Source: Methanobacteriota archaeon (GTDB lineage Archaea; Thermoplasmatota; Poseidoniia; Poseidoniales; Poseidoniaceae). From it: 64,000 nucleotides of DNA. Every line of letters begins with the position of its first letter. The first letter of the stretch is position 1. Below are positions 43,060-52,044 of this stretch, piece by piece. The notes under the pieces were generated by a model, which worked only from the letters and a program-made list of their open reading frames with translations, did not search any database and was not told the DNA's origin. A program made the translations under genes and the position numbers. The DNA lies in assembly GCA_002718195.1 (NCBI GenBank), contig PBDU01000006.1, positions 62,001 to 126,000 on the forward strand, given 5' to 3'.

Positions 43060-45093
43060 TCATTCCTCGGCTTTAGCGGCTTGGATTTTCATATCATTAG
43101 CCTTTATTTGCTCCCATACTAATTCTGCAATGTCCTTAACTTCCATTTCATGCTCTATTGCAGCTAGTCCATCGCTTACCATGGTTGAGCAGAATGGACA
43201 TCCTACTGCAACAGTATCGCAACCTGTCTGAGCAATTTCTTTTGCTCTGATGACGTTGACTCTGTCGTGGTCTTCATCGACAATTTCTTCCATCCACATT
43301 TGGGCACCCCCTGCGCCACAGCAGAAGGAACTCTTTCCATGTCTATCGATTTCTGTTGTTACGCCACCAATGGCGTCTCTTGGTGCGTCAATTTCTCCTC
43401 CAATTCTTCCCAAGTAACATGGGTCGTGGAAGGTTATGGATTCATTTGCCTCTGGCTGAGGTAATTTACCCTCTGTTTGCAGATGGCTGATTAACTGGGA
43501 GTGATGCATTACTTCAATATCATCGCCACCAAATGCCTTGTACTCTTTCCCGAGAGTATGGAAGCAATGTGGACAAGATGCTACAATCTTCTTGACTCCT
43601 AGTTCATCAAACGTAGCCAAGTTCATTTCTGCCATCATCTGGAACAGATATTCGTTTCCTGCTCTTCTTGCAGGGTCTCCGTTACAAGTTTCCATCATCC
43701 CTAGGATTCCGACATCCAACCCTGCTTCTTTCATTATTGAAACAGTGTCCCTTGCTACCTTCTTGTTTCGATCATCAAATGATGCAGCACATCCAGCGAA
43801 GTAGATGTATTCCGCAGGCTCGGCTACTTTTACATCAAGATCAGCAGCCCAATCTCCTCTTTCGTGGCTTGGAATACCATATGGGTTAGATTCACTTTCT
43901 AGGTTCTCAATTGTCATCATCAAAGGCATTACAGTTTCTTCTACCTTCTCATCGAATTCCATTCTCTCCATCATTAAGTGTCTTCGAGCCTCTGTTAGTT
44001 TTGGTACATGGTCAATGTAAATTGGACATGCTTCGACACAAGCATGGCAGGTGGTACAAGCAAAGATAGCATCTTCGCCAATCCTTGCGATTAAGTCTTC
44101 TTCTGGTGTTTCTCCAGCCATTAATTGAGTATGATGGTCGTTAGCGTATCCTCTGATGTCGTGGATGACTTGCATAGGGTTCAGTGCCTTTCCAGAAGCA
44201 TATGCTGGGCATGCATCTTGACATCTTGCGCAAGAAGTACAAGCCCAACCATCTATCAAATCTCTCCAGGTAAGATCTGTATACTGGGCAGCTCCGAATG
44301 ACTCTAGGTCTAGGTCATCAAGAGGTACTGCAGTTCCGTTCTCATCGGTTGCCATAGGTAGCATAGTCCCCATTGGTCTCATGTCATGGAAGAAAACGTT
44401 TGGTAGGGCCATTACAAGGTGCATGTGTTTTGAAACTGGAATTAAGAACAGGAAAGTGGATATTGCCATCATGTGAAGCCAGTAAGCAATTTGCACCACG
44501 CCTGCAGTTGGGTCAAAAGTTTCTGCTACCCAGTAACCAATAGGCTCCCAGAGGGAGGAAGGATTTTCTCCTGCTTCAACGATATACGATGTGGTTGTAA
44601 TCGTTAGGATAAGGACCAGAATTGCGTTGCCTTCAAGTTGTGGCTTTCCCTTGAGTTTTTCAGGGGTGAATACCACCCTACGAATCAATGCTGCAGTACA
44701 TCCAATCAATGCAGATGTGTAACCTAATTCGACCATGCCGTTCCAAATACCTCTGAGACCAATTGGTTCGAGCAGATTGTGGGAGAACCAATTTGCTGTT
44801 GCTAGGTCAAACATGTCAGTTGACAGCATCAAGAATCCCCAGAACATCAAAACGTGGATTACTCCAGCTACTTTGTCCTCGAGCACTCTTTTCTGGCCAA
44901 GCCATCCGGTTAGCACCTCTTTGAATCTCTGCGGCCAAGAATCGAACCTATCATCTGGTTTTCCCAGAAGCACGAGTCGAGTTGCTTTGGTTACTTGGTA
45001 AGCGAAAAATCCACCAGAAACTCCGAACAATACAAACAGTACAACCAGTCCTGGTATAGGTCCTACATCCATCAAAAGTGGGTGCTCGTTCAT
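43060..45093 (-). CDS. Membrane cytochrome b / 4Fe-4S oxidoreductase (HdrD-like, fused)
   Basis: About 677 residues. The N-terminal ~260 residues have five or six TM spans of the nitrate-reductase-gamma/HdrE haem b type. Then two 4Fe-4S motifs: CTSCARCQDACP and CTTCHACVEACP. Then two CCG domains: a first (YFAGCAAS, ETCNGDPARRAG) and a second (SCPHCFHTLG, HDPCYLGR, FCCGAGGAQMW). This fused design matches quinone-linked 'Etf:menaquinone oxidoreductase' type enzymes proposed to pass beta-oxidation electrons into the membrane. GGTGATATCT precedes the ATG at 45093. Partner EtfAB is not in the window. Electron donor is inference. Confidence 0.88.
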   Translation of the reverse strand: MNEHPLLMDVGPIPGLVVLFVLFGVSGGFFAYQVTKATRLVLLGKPDDRFDSWPQRFKEVLTGWLGQKRVLEDKVAGVIHVLMFWGFLMLSTDMFDLATANWFSHNLLEPIGLRGIWNGMVELGYTSALIGCTAALIRRVVFTPEKLKGKPQLEGNAILVLILTITTTSYIVEAGENPSSLWEPIGYWVAETFDPTAGVVQIAYWLHMMAISTFLFLIPVSKHMHLVMALPNVFFHDMRPMGTMLPMATDENGTAVPLDDLDLESFGAAQYTDLTWRDLIDGWACTSCARCQDACPAYASGKALNPMQVIHDIRGYANDHHTQLMAGETPEEDLIARIGEDAIFACTTCHACVEACPIYIDHVPKLTEARRHLMMERMEFDEKVEETVMPLMMTIENLESESNPYGIPSHERGDWAADLDVKVAEPAEYIYFAGCAASFDDRNKKVARDTVSIMKEAGLDVGILGMMETCNGDPARRAGNEYLFQMMAEMNLATFDELGVKKIVASCPHCFHTLGKEYKAFGGDDIEVMHHSQLISHLQTEGKLPQPEANESITFHDPCYLGRIGGEIDAPRDAIGGVTTEIDRHGKSSFCCGAGGAQMWMEEIVDEDHDRVNVIRAKEIAQTGCDTVAVGCPFCSTMVSDGLAAIEHEMEVKDIAELVWEQIKANDMKIQAAKAEE

Positions 45094-45149
45094 AGATATC
45101 ACCAAAGCGAGAGTTTCGCCTAATGTTAGCGGTGAGATTGAAGGACTTG

Positions 45150-45165
45150 AACTAACCGTTTAGTT
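45150..45165. other. 16-bp inverted repeat upstream of the Fe-S oxidoreductase gene
   Basis: Arms AACTAA (45150-45155) and TTAGTT (45160-45165) with loop CCGT. It lies 57 nt upstream of the oxidoreductase start and 27 nt past the nifU stop, both genes on the minus strand. It could be an operator or a nifU 3' hairpin. Confidence 0.35.
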
Positions 45166-45191
45166 TCTTTTATTTGAGTGAAATTATTTCC

Positions 45192-45503
45192 TCAAACAAT
45201 CTCGCCAGGTTCTTTTCCATCTTCGGCTTCTTTAGCCATTTTTTGATTGATGAAATTTCTCATGTACTCAGGTAATTCTCCATTCACGAAAATTACGTCA
45301 TTTACAGCTTCTAATTTCATCAACGAGTAGTATATTTGCATCGCAGTCATTGGTGTTGAAGAGCAACCTGTGCAGCCTCCTTCCAGTGAGAGCATTATAT
45401 TTCCGTCAGAGGTGTCCATGACATTGACAATACCGTCATGCTGGTCAAGAACTTCCTGTACTGGACCAATTTCAGCCAAAATTTCCTCAGCAGTTATTGC
45501 CAT
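45192..45503 (-). CDS. NifU C-terminal-domain Fe-S scaffold protein
   Basis: 103 residues. The Nfu-type motif GGCTGCSST supplies the C-x2-C pair (C44, C47) that bridges a cluster between two subunits; DGIVNVMDTSDGNIMLSLEG is the expected beta part. The ATG at 45503 (MAITAEEIL) follows GGAGGAGACT and is preferred over an upstream in-frame start. It probably delivers clusters to Fe-S enzymes such as the downstream oxidoreductase, which it precedes in transcription order. Confidence 0.9.
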   Translation of the reverse strand: MAITAEEILAEIGPVQEVLDQHDGIVNVMDTSDGNIMLSLEGGCTGCSSTPMTAMQIYYSLMKLEAVNDVIFVNGELPEYMRNFINQKMAKEAEDGKEPGEIV

Positions 45504-45576
45504 ACAGTCTCCTCCTAAATCCTGCCAATCAGTCAAATCATATGAAGCAATGGATGGATTTTCATTATTGAATTAG

Positions 45577-45586
45577 TTGATATACT
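45577..45586 (+). promoter_or_regulatory. TATA-like box for the sirtuin gene
   Basis: TTGATATACT, about 25 nt upstream of the ATG at 45607, in the divergent gap with nifU. A short CGGAGAT also precedes the ATG. Confidence 0.45.
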
Positions 45587-45606
45587 CTCAAAAATAGGTC
45601 GGAGAT

Positions 45607-46317
45607 ATGCGAGGTAAGTCAGTAGTCATTCTAACAGGGGCAGGAATTTCTGCGGAATCTGGGGTTCGAACATTTCGTGATAACGACGGGTTGTGGGAGA
45701 ATCACAGAATTGAAGATGTGGCTACGCCTTTGGCTTGGTATAACGATCCAGTAATGGTTTGGAGATTCTATCAGGCAAGGAGAAATCAGATGCAAGAGGT
45801 TGAACCAAATCCCGCACACTTAGCAATAGCAGAGTTTCAAAGAGAGCATGGAAATGTCACATTAATAACTCAAAATGTCGATAATCTCCACGAAAGAGGT
45901 GGTTCAGAATCAGTAATTCACATGCATGGGAAGCTCGAGACATTAAGGTGCGAATCTTCCGAAGAATCTTACGTTTGCATGAATCTCGAACATTTGAGTC
46001 CAGATTTTGTTGAATGTAGTTGTTGTGCTGAACCATCTAGAATGAGGCCAGATATAGTTTGGTTTGGAGAAATGCCGATGTTCATGCGCGAGATATACGA
46101 AGCGGTGGATAATTGTGATGTCTTCATTGTTGTCGGGTCGTCTGGGCACGTTTATCCTGCAGCGGGACTTGTGGATGTTGCTTCACAAATGGGTGCTAGA
46201 ACAATCTTAGTCAACTTGGAAGAACCAATGAATGCAGAATCTTTTGATGAGGTTCATACAGGTAAGGCTGGAGAGATTTTACCTGCTCTTGTAAAAACTT
46301 GGCTCGATGAGGTCTAA
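45607..46317 (+). CDS. Sir2-family NAD-dependent protein deacylase (class III-like)
   Basis: 236 residues. NAD motifs GAGISAESGV, TFRDNDGLW and TQNVDNLHERGG; catalytic H107 in HMHGKL; zinc Cys C115, C124 and the ECSCC group (137-140). The Y55-x2-R58 pair in FYQARR is the SIRT5/CobB class III mark that recognises succinyl or malonyl lysine, so it may be a desuccinylase as well as a deacetylase. Divergent from nifU; the pyrophosphatase follows 93 nt on. Confidence 0.94.
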   Translation: MRGKSVVILTGAGISAESGVRTFRDNDGLWENHRIEDVATPLAWYNDPVMVWRFYQARRNQMQEVEPNPAHLAIAEFQREHGNVTLITQNVDNLHERGGSESVIHMHGKLETLRCESSEESYVCMNLEHLSPDFVECSCCAEPSRMRPDIVWFGEMPMFMREIYEAVDNCDVFIVVGSSGHVYPAAGLVDVASQMGARTILVNLEEPMNAESFDEVHTGKAGEILPALVKTWLDEV

Positions 46318-46409
46318 ACGCCTAGCAAACCCCTATTTTCTCCCCAATTAAGGGGCGAACTACTTATGAAGAGGTCCTAGGTCGGCCGGATGAAGAGGTG
46401 TATCTTAGG

Positions 46410-48449
46410 ATGGATAACATAACATTGATTGGTGCAGGAATTGGTCTAGTTGGGCTGATTATTGCTTTTGTACTATATGGTAGAGTGAAGAAAGTTGAAA
46501 TTGATGACAAGCGTGTTGCTGAAATCACTGATGAAATTCAAGCAGGAGCAATGGCTTTCCTGTTTGCAGAATACAAAGTTCTGGCAATATTCGTCGCAGT
46601 TGTTGGTGTTGCACTATTCTTCATCAATGACTCTTACACATCGATAGCATTCTTCGCAGGTGCAATTGCATCCGTACTAGCAGGATTCTCAGGGATGAGG
46701 GCAGCAACATCAGCTAATGGTAGAACTGCAATGGCTGCTAAGTCTGGTGGTCAACCTGCGGCATTAGAAGTATCTTACAATGGTGGGGCTGTTATGGGTC
46801 TTTCCGTTGGAGGGCTGGGTCTACTTGGTATCTCATTAGTCGCATGGTGGCTTGGTGCTGAGACCGGTGGAGAGCATCTAGGAGCAGCAGCTGGATTCGG
46901 TATGGGTGCCTCCTCTATCGCACTTTTCGCTCGTGTTGGTGGTGGAATTTACACCAAGGCAGCGGATGTTGGTGCTGACTTAGTCGGTAAGGTTGAGGCT
47001 GGTATTCCAGAAGACGATCCTAGAAACCCTGGTGTTATCGCTGATAACGTAGGTGACAACGTAGGAGACGTTGCTGGAATGGGAGCAGATATCTTCGAAT
47101 CTTTCGTAGGTTCAATTATCGCTGCAATGGTTATTGCAAACAGTGCAGACTTCGTAGCTGGCGATTACGTAATCATGCCAATCTTCCTTGGACTGGTTGG
47201 TTATCTAGCCTCGATTATTGGTGTCTTTTCTATGGCTCTAATGAAGAACATGAAAGACCCTGCAGTTGCACTAAGAAATACTACATTCATCGCTGCTATC
47301 CTGTTTTGGATAGTAGGATATATGTCAATTCAAACCGGTATGATGGATGTTGATATGTCTGTCATGTACTCTGTTATCGTCGGTTCAGTAGTTGGAATTC
47401 TAATTGGGCTGGTTACAGAGTATTACACTGGTATCGAGCCTGTAATGGGTGTCAAAACACGTTCCATTCCACACATCGGCGAGATGTCAAAGACTGGACC
47501 TGCTACCAATGCAATCGCTGGTCTTTCCGTGGGTATGATGTCCACATTCATCCCAGTTGTTCTAATGGCTGCTGCAATTTATGCAGCAAATGCTCTGGGT
47601 GGAGATGACCTAGGATTGTACAACATCGCAATGGCTGCCATGGGAATGCTTGCTACCGTTGGTGTAACAATGACCGTTGATGCATATGGACCGGTTGCAG
47701 ATAACGCTGGTGGTATTGCTGAGATGGGAGAATTGGGCGATGATGTCCGTGCAATTACAGATGCATTAGATTCAATCGGTAACACTACAGCTGCTGTTGG
47801 AAAAGGATTCGCGATCGGTTCTGCAGCTCTAACTGCACTAGCACTATTCGCAGCATATACAACCGCAGTAGGAGATGTCAGCCTAGAACTGACTAACCCT
47901 CAAGTTGTAATCGGTCTTCTAATCGGTGGTGGACTTCCATTCGTTGTAGCTGCTATGACAATGACATCCGTCGGCAAGGCTGCTGGAGCAATGGTTGTTG
48001 AAATCAGAAGACAATTCAAGGAAATCCCTGGACTCCTAGAAGGAAAGGAAGGCGTCAAGCCAGACTCTCAAACTTGTGTTGATATCTCAACTAAGGCTGC
48101 ATTGAGGGAAATGGTTGGACCTGGTATTGTAGCGATTATCGCTCCAATCATCGTTGGTCTTGTCCTAGGTGCAGAAGCACTTGGTGGTCTACTTGCTGGA
48201 TCTCTGGTAACCGGTGTTCTAATGGCTCTATTCATGGCTAACGCTGGTGGTGCATGGGATAACGCAAAGAAAGCAATCGAGCAAGACCACATCCCAGGTG
48301 CAAAGAAAGGAGATGATGCTCACGATGCTGCGGTTATCGGAGATACAATCGGTGACCCATTCAAGGACACATCTGGACCATCACTAAACATTCTTATCAA
48401 ATTGATGTCCATCGTTGCGGTCGTATTGGCTGGAACTGGAATGCTTTGA
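46410..48449 (+). CDS. hppA: Membrane-bound ion-translocating pyrophosphatase (K+-dependent type)
   Basis: 679 residues, ~16 TM spans. Pyrophosphate-binding motifs: [20 protein letters not shown] (ADLVGKVE), [36 protein letters not shown], and the C-terminal [15 protein letters not shown]. Near residue ~460 the sequence is [10 protein letters not shown]; Ala (not Lys) after GNTT marks the K+-dependent class. H+ versus Na+ pumping cannot be decided by eye. It uses the pyrophosphate of biosynthesis to energise the membrane. The ATG at 46410 follows GAGGTGTATCTTAGG. Confidence 0.97.
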   Translation: MDNITLIGAGIGLVGLIIAFVLYGRVKKVEIDDKRVAEITDEIQAGAMAFLFAEYKVLAIFVAVVGVALFFINDSYTSIAFFAGAIASVLAGFSGMRAATSANGRTAMAAKSGGQPAALEVSYNGGAVMGLSVGGLGLLGISLVAWWLGAETGGEHLGAAAGFGMGASSIALFARVGGGIYTKAADVGADLVGKVEAGIPEDDPRNPGVIADNVGDNVGDVAGMGADIFESFVGSIIAAMVIANSADFVAGDYVIMPIFLGLVGYLASIIGVFSMALMKNMKDPAVALRNTTFIAAILFWIVGYMSIQTGMMDVDMSVMYSVIVGSVVGILIGLVTEYYTGIEPVMGVKTRSIPHIGEMSKTGPATNAIAGLSVGMMSTFIPVVLMAAAIYAANALGGDDLGLYNIAMAAMGMLATVGVTMTVDAYGPVADNAGGIAEMGELGDDVRAITDALDSIGNTTAAVGKGFAIGSAALTALALFAAYTTAVGDVSLELTNPQVVIGLLIGGGLPFVVAAMTMTSVGKAAGAMVVEIRRQFKEIPGLLEGKEGVKPDSQTCVDISTKAALREMVGPGIVAIIAPIIVGLVLGAEALGGLLAGSLVTGVLMALFMANAGGAWDNAKKAIEQDHIPGAKKGDDAHDAAVIGDTIGDPFKDTSGPSLNILIKLMSIVAVVLAGTGML

Positions 48450-48499
48450 TTACAAAGATAATCGCACAGCCTCTAATAGAGGCACTTTGAGGGATGTCT

Positions 48500-49462
48500 A
48501 TGCGCAGAGCGTACGCAAAGGTGATTGGCTTGAGTTTGCTCATGCTATTGCTGCCGTTGAGTGGTTGCATGGAAGGACCAAGGGTTCAATCCAATGACTC
48601 GACAACATCAGAGCAACTAGAACTACCTCAATGGGAAGTAGGTGACTACTGGCTGTACACGTTTGTCACTCCTCAATTTGGAGAGGATTCTGCTAGGTTA
48701 GTAGTAGCAGAATCTGATAATGAATCAGGACTATACAGGTTAGGAATCTCTTCACTGCGTGAATCTCAAAGGCATGCTGTAATCAACCACAATCCATTCT
48801 TGGGTAGGGTTACGATGGATGGATTATCAGTTTATGAGAACGGAGATCCCCAACCTGTTTTCAACTTCCCTTGGAATGTAGGAGATGAATGGAGCTTTGT
48901 CTTACTGGGACAGAGTTGGACTGCCCAAACAGTAAATATCTACAATGGAGATATTGATGTAATCGCAGAATCTGATGAGTCACATTCCCTTGTTTACACC
49001 TTCAGTGCCTCTTCGATGTTCCTGGAAAGTTTTGTTTGGACAGATGATTCAGGAGAGGAGCAGTTGAGAATGCAAATCGCAAAAACTGGTTCAGACTACT
49101 CAGGAGAGGTTTGGTTTCACAGAGCAACCGACTTGAAGGATGAAACATATTTGCAAAATGACAATGATATCTATGACACTTTCTTTGATTCAGGACATCC
49201 AAGCGGTGAGGAATTTGACCACTTAGTGTGGTACATCGACGTAGAAATCTCACAGGGTGGCTCTGGCAGTCTAACCATAAGCGATCATACAAGTGCTTCT
49301 CCACTCACTCGTGCTTGGGGGTCTGGTTCTACAGAAAAGGGAGCGATTGGAACTATTCCAAGCACATCAGATGAATATTCTATGACCGTAACTCTCAGGG
49401 GTCAAACCTCTGTTTTGCATGTTAAGATTGCAGGTGCAATAGAATATCAATGGACTTTGTGA
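48500..49462 (+). CDS. Predicted lipoprotein of unknown function
   Basis: 320 residues from the ATG at 48500 (preceded by GAGGGATGTCT). Signal peptide with lipobox LPLSGC. The rest is a beta-rich, Asp/Ser-rich domain (VGDYWLYTF..., NVGDEWSFVLLG) with no catalytic motif I recognise; DEWSF/GDYWLY wording is common in archaeal surface proteins. The stop overlaps the ribosome-binding site of the esterase gene, so the two are co-translated; the lipoprotein might be its outer-surface partner. Confidence 0.72.
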   Translation: MRRAYAKVIGLSLLMLLLPLSGCMEGPRVQSNDSTTSEQLELPQWEVGDYWLYTFVTPQFGEDSARLVVAESDNESGLYRLGISSLRESQRHAVINHNPFLGRVTMDGLSVYENGDPQPVFNFPWNVGDEWSFVLLGQSWTAQTVNIYNGDIDVIAESDESHSLVYTFSASSMFLESFVWTDDSGEEQLRMQIAKTGSDYSGEVWFHRATDLKDETYLQNDNDIYDTFFDSGHPSGEEFDHLVWYIDVEISQGGSGSLTISDHTSASPLTRAWGSGSTEKGAIGTIPSTSDEYSMTVTLRGQTSVLHVKIAGAIEYQWTL

Positions 49463-49471
49463 GGTGATTAC

Positions 49472-50092
49472 ATTCCTACCTTGGTGATGCTTCACGGGAT
49501 GACAGGTACTTCTGCAATGATGCAACCATTTGCCCAGAAAATTTGTCCAGAAGGATGGACTCTACTAGTTCCTGAAGGTAGGTTTGAGCATCCAAAAAGG
49601 GGCAAGTCTTGGTGGAGGTACGAAAATTGGGATGCTGATGTCACAAGAAGGCGACAATTGAGCAGAGTAGAGTTGATGGATGTAGACTCCAGCATATCTC
49701 AAATAGAGGAATTACTGTCTACAGAAGCAGAGTTAGGGCCAATTGTTGTTGGTGGATTCTCTCAAGGTGGAGCCATTGCTCAGGAGTTACTGCATCTTCC
49801 AATCGCTGACAGAATTATTGGCATCGTAACTATTGGAACTAGATTAGTAAGACCGATGGACCTTAGACTGAGGCTTGAAGAATTAGAGAAAAAACATTTG
49901 TTTTGGATGCATGGGGAAAGAGATCTAAGAGTTCCTATTGAAGATGGGTGGGCAATTGCTCATCTATTCGAAACAGCAGGCTGGGCAGTCGAGTTAATCG
50001 AGCACAAGAAGGGACATATGATTCCCGTAGAGCATCATGATGAATTGAAGCATTGGCTAGAAGAATTGGCTAGTAGGAACTCGCCTCAGTAA
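49472..50092 (+). CDS. Alpha/beta hydrolase (phospholipase/carboxylesterase type); AUU start
   Basis: 206 residues from ATT 49472: PTLVMLHGMTGT forms the first strand and oxyanion HGM. Triad: S97 in GGFSQGGAI, D151 in GERDLRVP, H182 in KKGHMIP. GAGGTG (49461-49466) lies exactly 5 nt before the ATT; TTG, GTG and ATG codons further in (49481-49489) would be 14-20 nt away and would remove the first beta-strand. It is a short carboxylesterase/lysophospholipase-like hydrolase. The 3' end overlaps the convergent glutathionyl-hydroquinone reductase gene by 7 nt. Confidence 0.85.
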   Translation: MPTLVMLHGMTGTSAMMQPFAQKICPEGWTLLVPEGRFEHPKRGKSWWRYENWDADVTRRRQLSRVELMDVDSSISQIEELLSTEAELGPIVVGGFSQGGAIAQELLHLPIADRIIGIVTIGTRLVRPMDLRLRLEELEKKHLFWMHGERDLRVPIEDGWAIAHLFETAGWAVELIEHKKGHMIPVEHHDELKHWLEELASRNSPQ

Positions 50093-51024
50093 TCTTGAGG
50101 TCCTTCAACAGGTCCTCTTGGAATAATCCTGTACGGGTTAATATTCTCATGGGACCAGAAATAATGATTCTTGATATGTTCCCAATTACAGCTTTTCTTT
50201 ACCTCATCAATTGCAAGCATGCGTTTGAGGAATTTAGTCAAATTTGGATAATCGATTATTCTTCTCAAATTACATTTGAAATGTACAACATAAACTAAAT
50301 CAAATCTTACGAGTGTTGTGAATAGGCAAATATCAGCCTCGGTGAGTATTCCTTTACCTTCTCCTACCAGCCAATCTCTGTCAGACAGGTGTTTCTCAAG
50401 TTCATCGAGTCTTTGGAATAAAGCATATACAGCATTGTCATATGCTTCCTGTGTCCTTGCAAATCCAGATTTGTAAACACCATTATTGATGGATTCATAG
50501 TTTGCAGTAATCATTTCATCGATTTCATTTCTCAAATCCTTAGGGCAAAGAGTCTCTCCGTTACCAAAACCAGCTCTAGCAAAATCATCAAACATCCTGA
50601 TTATTTCTCTACTTTCGTTATTGACTATTGTAGAGTACTTTTTGTCCCACAATACAGGGACAGTCCCTATTTTCCTACTATTTTTCCATCCTTCATAAGC
50701 AATCTCGTAAATGTCTTCCAGACTATTTCTTTCATTTACTGAATCTTTAGTTGCTCCTGGCTGTTCAGGATTAAAACTCCATGAACCATCAATGCCCATT
50801 CTCCAATCAACAACATCGTATGAAATGTGTTTATCCAATCCAAGCAAATTTCTTGTAATCAATGTGCGATGAGCCCATGGGCAAGCATGTGAAATGTAGA
50901 GGTGATATCTTTCAGATTCAAAACCAAATTCACCCTCAGGTGATAATTTGTCTCTAAACTCACTACTTTTTCTTACGAATTTACCACCATCAAAGGCTTT
51001 TGTCCAAGCACTTGCTTGTTCCAT
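50086..51024 (-). CDS. Glutathionyl-hydroquinone reductase (ECM4/YqjG family)
   Basis: 312 residues, xi-class glutathione transferase fold. The catalytic motif is ACPWAHRT (Cys in CPWAH); GTVPVLWDKK, SREIIRMF and LTEADICLFTTLVRFD are typical. It reduces glutathionyl-hydroquinones. GAGGAGAGTT precedes the ATG. Next upstream is a glutaredoxin. Glutathione is uncommon in archaea outside some halophile-like thiols, so the pair was probably gained from bacteria and may use another low-molecular thiol. Confidence 0.92.
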   Translation of the reverse strand: MEQASAWTKAFDGGKFVRKSSEFRDKLSPEGEFGFESERYHLYISHACPWAHRTLITRNLLGLDKHISYDVVDWRMGIDGSWSFNPEQPGATKDSVNERNSLEDIYEIAYEGWKNSRKIGTVPVLWDKKYSTIVNNESREIIRMFDDFARAGFGNGETLCPKDLRNEIDEMITANYESINNGVYKSGFARTQEAYDNAVYALFQRLDELEKHLSDRDWLVGEGKGILTEADICLFTTLVRFDLVYVVHFKCNLRRIIDYPNLTKFLKRMLAIDEVKKSCNWEHIKNHYFWSHENINPYRIIPRGPVEGPQDY

Positions 51025-51067
51025 AACTCTCCTCTCTCTATATTCTGTTTAATTCTATGCGTTGAAA

Positions 51068-51087
51068 TCTGAAACTTGAATTTCAGA
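51068..51087. other. Inverted repeat between glutaredoxin and hydroquinone-reductase genes
   Basis: Arms TCTGAAA (51068-51074) and TTTCAGA (51081-51087), loop CTTGAA. In the 107-nt AT-rich gap, 44 nt upstream of the reductase start. Could be a transcript end for the glutaredoxin or a leader element. Confidence 0.35.
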
Positions 51088-51131
51088 ATCTTAAATATTT
51101 CTTTTTGAAAAACGAATTTTTTCTTATAGAT

Positions 51132-51407
51132 TCACTTGTTGAGGTAGCGATTAGTTTCATCAAAACCACCGATGAACATGGGTTGATTACCTCGATTGTC
51201 AATGATAACTGGTACGGTTCTGTGACCGGTTTCTTGCACAATTAAAGAGCGAAGTTCAGGTTCATGGTCGAAGTTAAATTCAGTAAAACTCAAGTTTTTT
51301 TGTTTGAATAATCTCTTAGCTGCGGTGCAGTAAGGACAAAAGGTAGAGGTGTACATTATGAAATCAGTCTCAAATTCGCCAGCATGTTTGAGAATTGTTT
51401 CTGCCAT
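51132..51407 (-). CDS. Glutaredoxin
   Basis: 91 residues, thioredoxin fold. Active-site CPYC in STFCPYCTAAK, cis-Pro in HRTVPVII, and GGFDETNRYL at the C terminus, all canonical class I glutaredoxin features. It reduces disulfides or glutathione mixed disulfides in the cytoplasm. GAGGATTAATC precedes the ATG. Transcribed with the glutathionyl-hydroquinone reductase downstream. Confidence 0.94.
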   Translation of the reverse strand: MAETILKHAGEFETDFIMYTSTFCPYCTAAKRLFKQKNLSFTEFNFDHEPELRSLIVQETGHRTVPVIIDNRGNQPMFIGGFDETNRYLNK

Positions 51408-51461
51408 GATTAATCCTCAAAAGGGTCTTTGATTAAGGTAATGATTTGCTTTACCCGATGT

Positions 51462-51950
51462 TCAAACCATGATATGTGTGATTCCTTGATGTTCAATTTG
51501 ATTGCTTGAATCATTTGATAGCATCAATGAAACAATCTTGCTCAATTTTTCTGGAGTCATAGCATCATCTGTTTTGACTGAATAAAATGCTGTCTTGCTT
51601 GACCTTGATTTAGCAATTACTTCGATTATCAAATGACTCATTCCTGTTACGCAATTTATTGACGCACCCAAAAGAGGAGACCATGTGTCTGACTGTTGGA
51701 GCCATCTTTTGCCGTTTATAGTGGATGTGTCACCTACTGTAAGGATCCTTTTGACGTCATTAGCCAGCATCATTTCGATTTTTTCTATATTTACCTCGTA
51801 TGACTCTTGCATTCTATTTTTTATATCAATTGCTAAACTTTTAGCCAAAAATATCACTCCTACATCAGCATCTTTTTTTCCTAATTCAAAGTATTCTGTG
51901 GCTTCTGTCTCAAACTCAGGGCTAGAATTCTCTAACCAAAGTTTGGGCAT
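51462..51950 (-). CDS. Hypothetical soluble protein
   Basis: 162 residues, no signal peptide or TM span, one Cys. An alpha/beta-like alternation (VGVIFLAKSLAIDI, KRILTVGDT, SHLIIEVIAKS) suggests a small domain, but I recognise no family. It lies 54 nt upstream of the glutaredoxin on the same strand and diverges from the FMN reductase gene. Somewhat AT-rich like its neighbours. Confidence 0.6.
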   Translation of the reverse strand: MPKLWLENSSPEFETEATEYFELGKKDADVGVIFLAKSLAIDIKNRMQESYEVNIEKIEMMLANDVKRILTVGDTSTINGKRWLQQSDTWSPLLGASINCVTGMSHLIIEVIAKSRSSKTAFYSVKTDDAMTPEKLSKIVSLMLSNDSSNQIEHQGITHIMV

Positions 51951-52014
51951 ATTAGTCCCAGGTTGAACTCTTATTTTGTTTCACTTGATATCCAGTAAGA
52001 ATTTACTGCAAATG

Positions 52015-52024
52015 TACTATAATC
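52015..52024 (+). promoter_or_regulatory. TATA-like box for the FMN reductase gene
   Basis: TACTATAATC, centred ~26 nt upstream of the ATG at 52045 with no Shine-Dalgarno between them, the usual arrangement of a leaderless archaeal transcript. Confidence 0.5.
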
Positions 52025-52044
52025 TAGGTTTACTACAACATACT

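Noticed and set aside
46320..46345. CCCC...GGGG repeat before the pyrophosphatase as a terminator
   Set aside because: Only a four-base stem; too weak to call.
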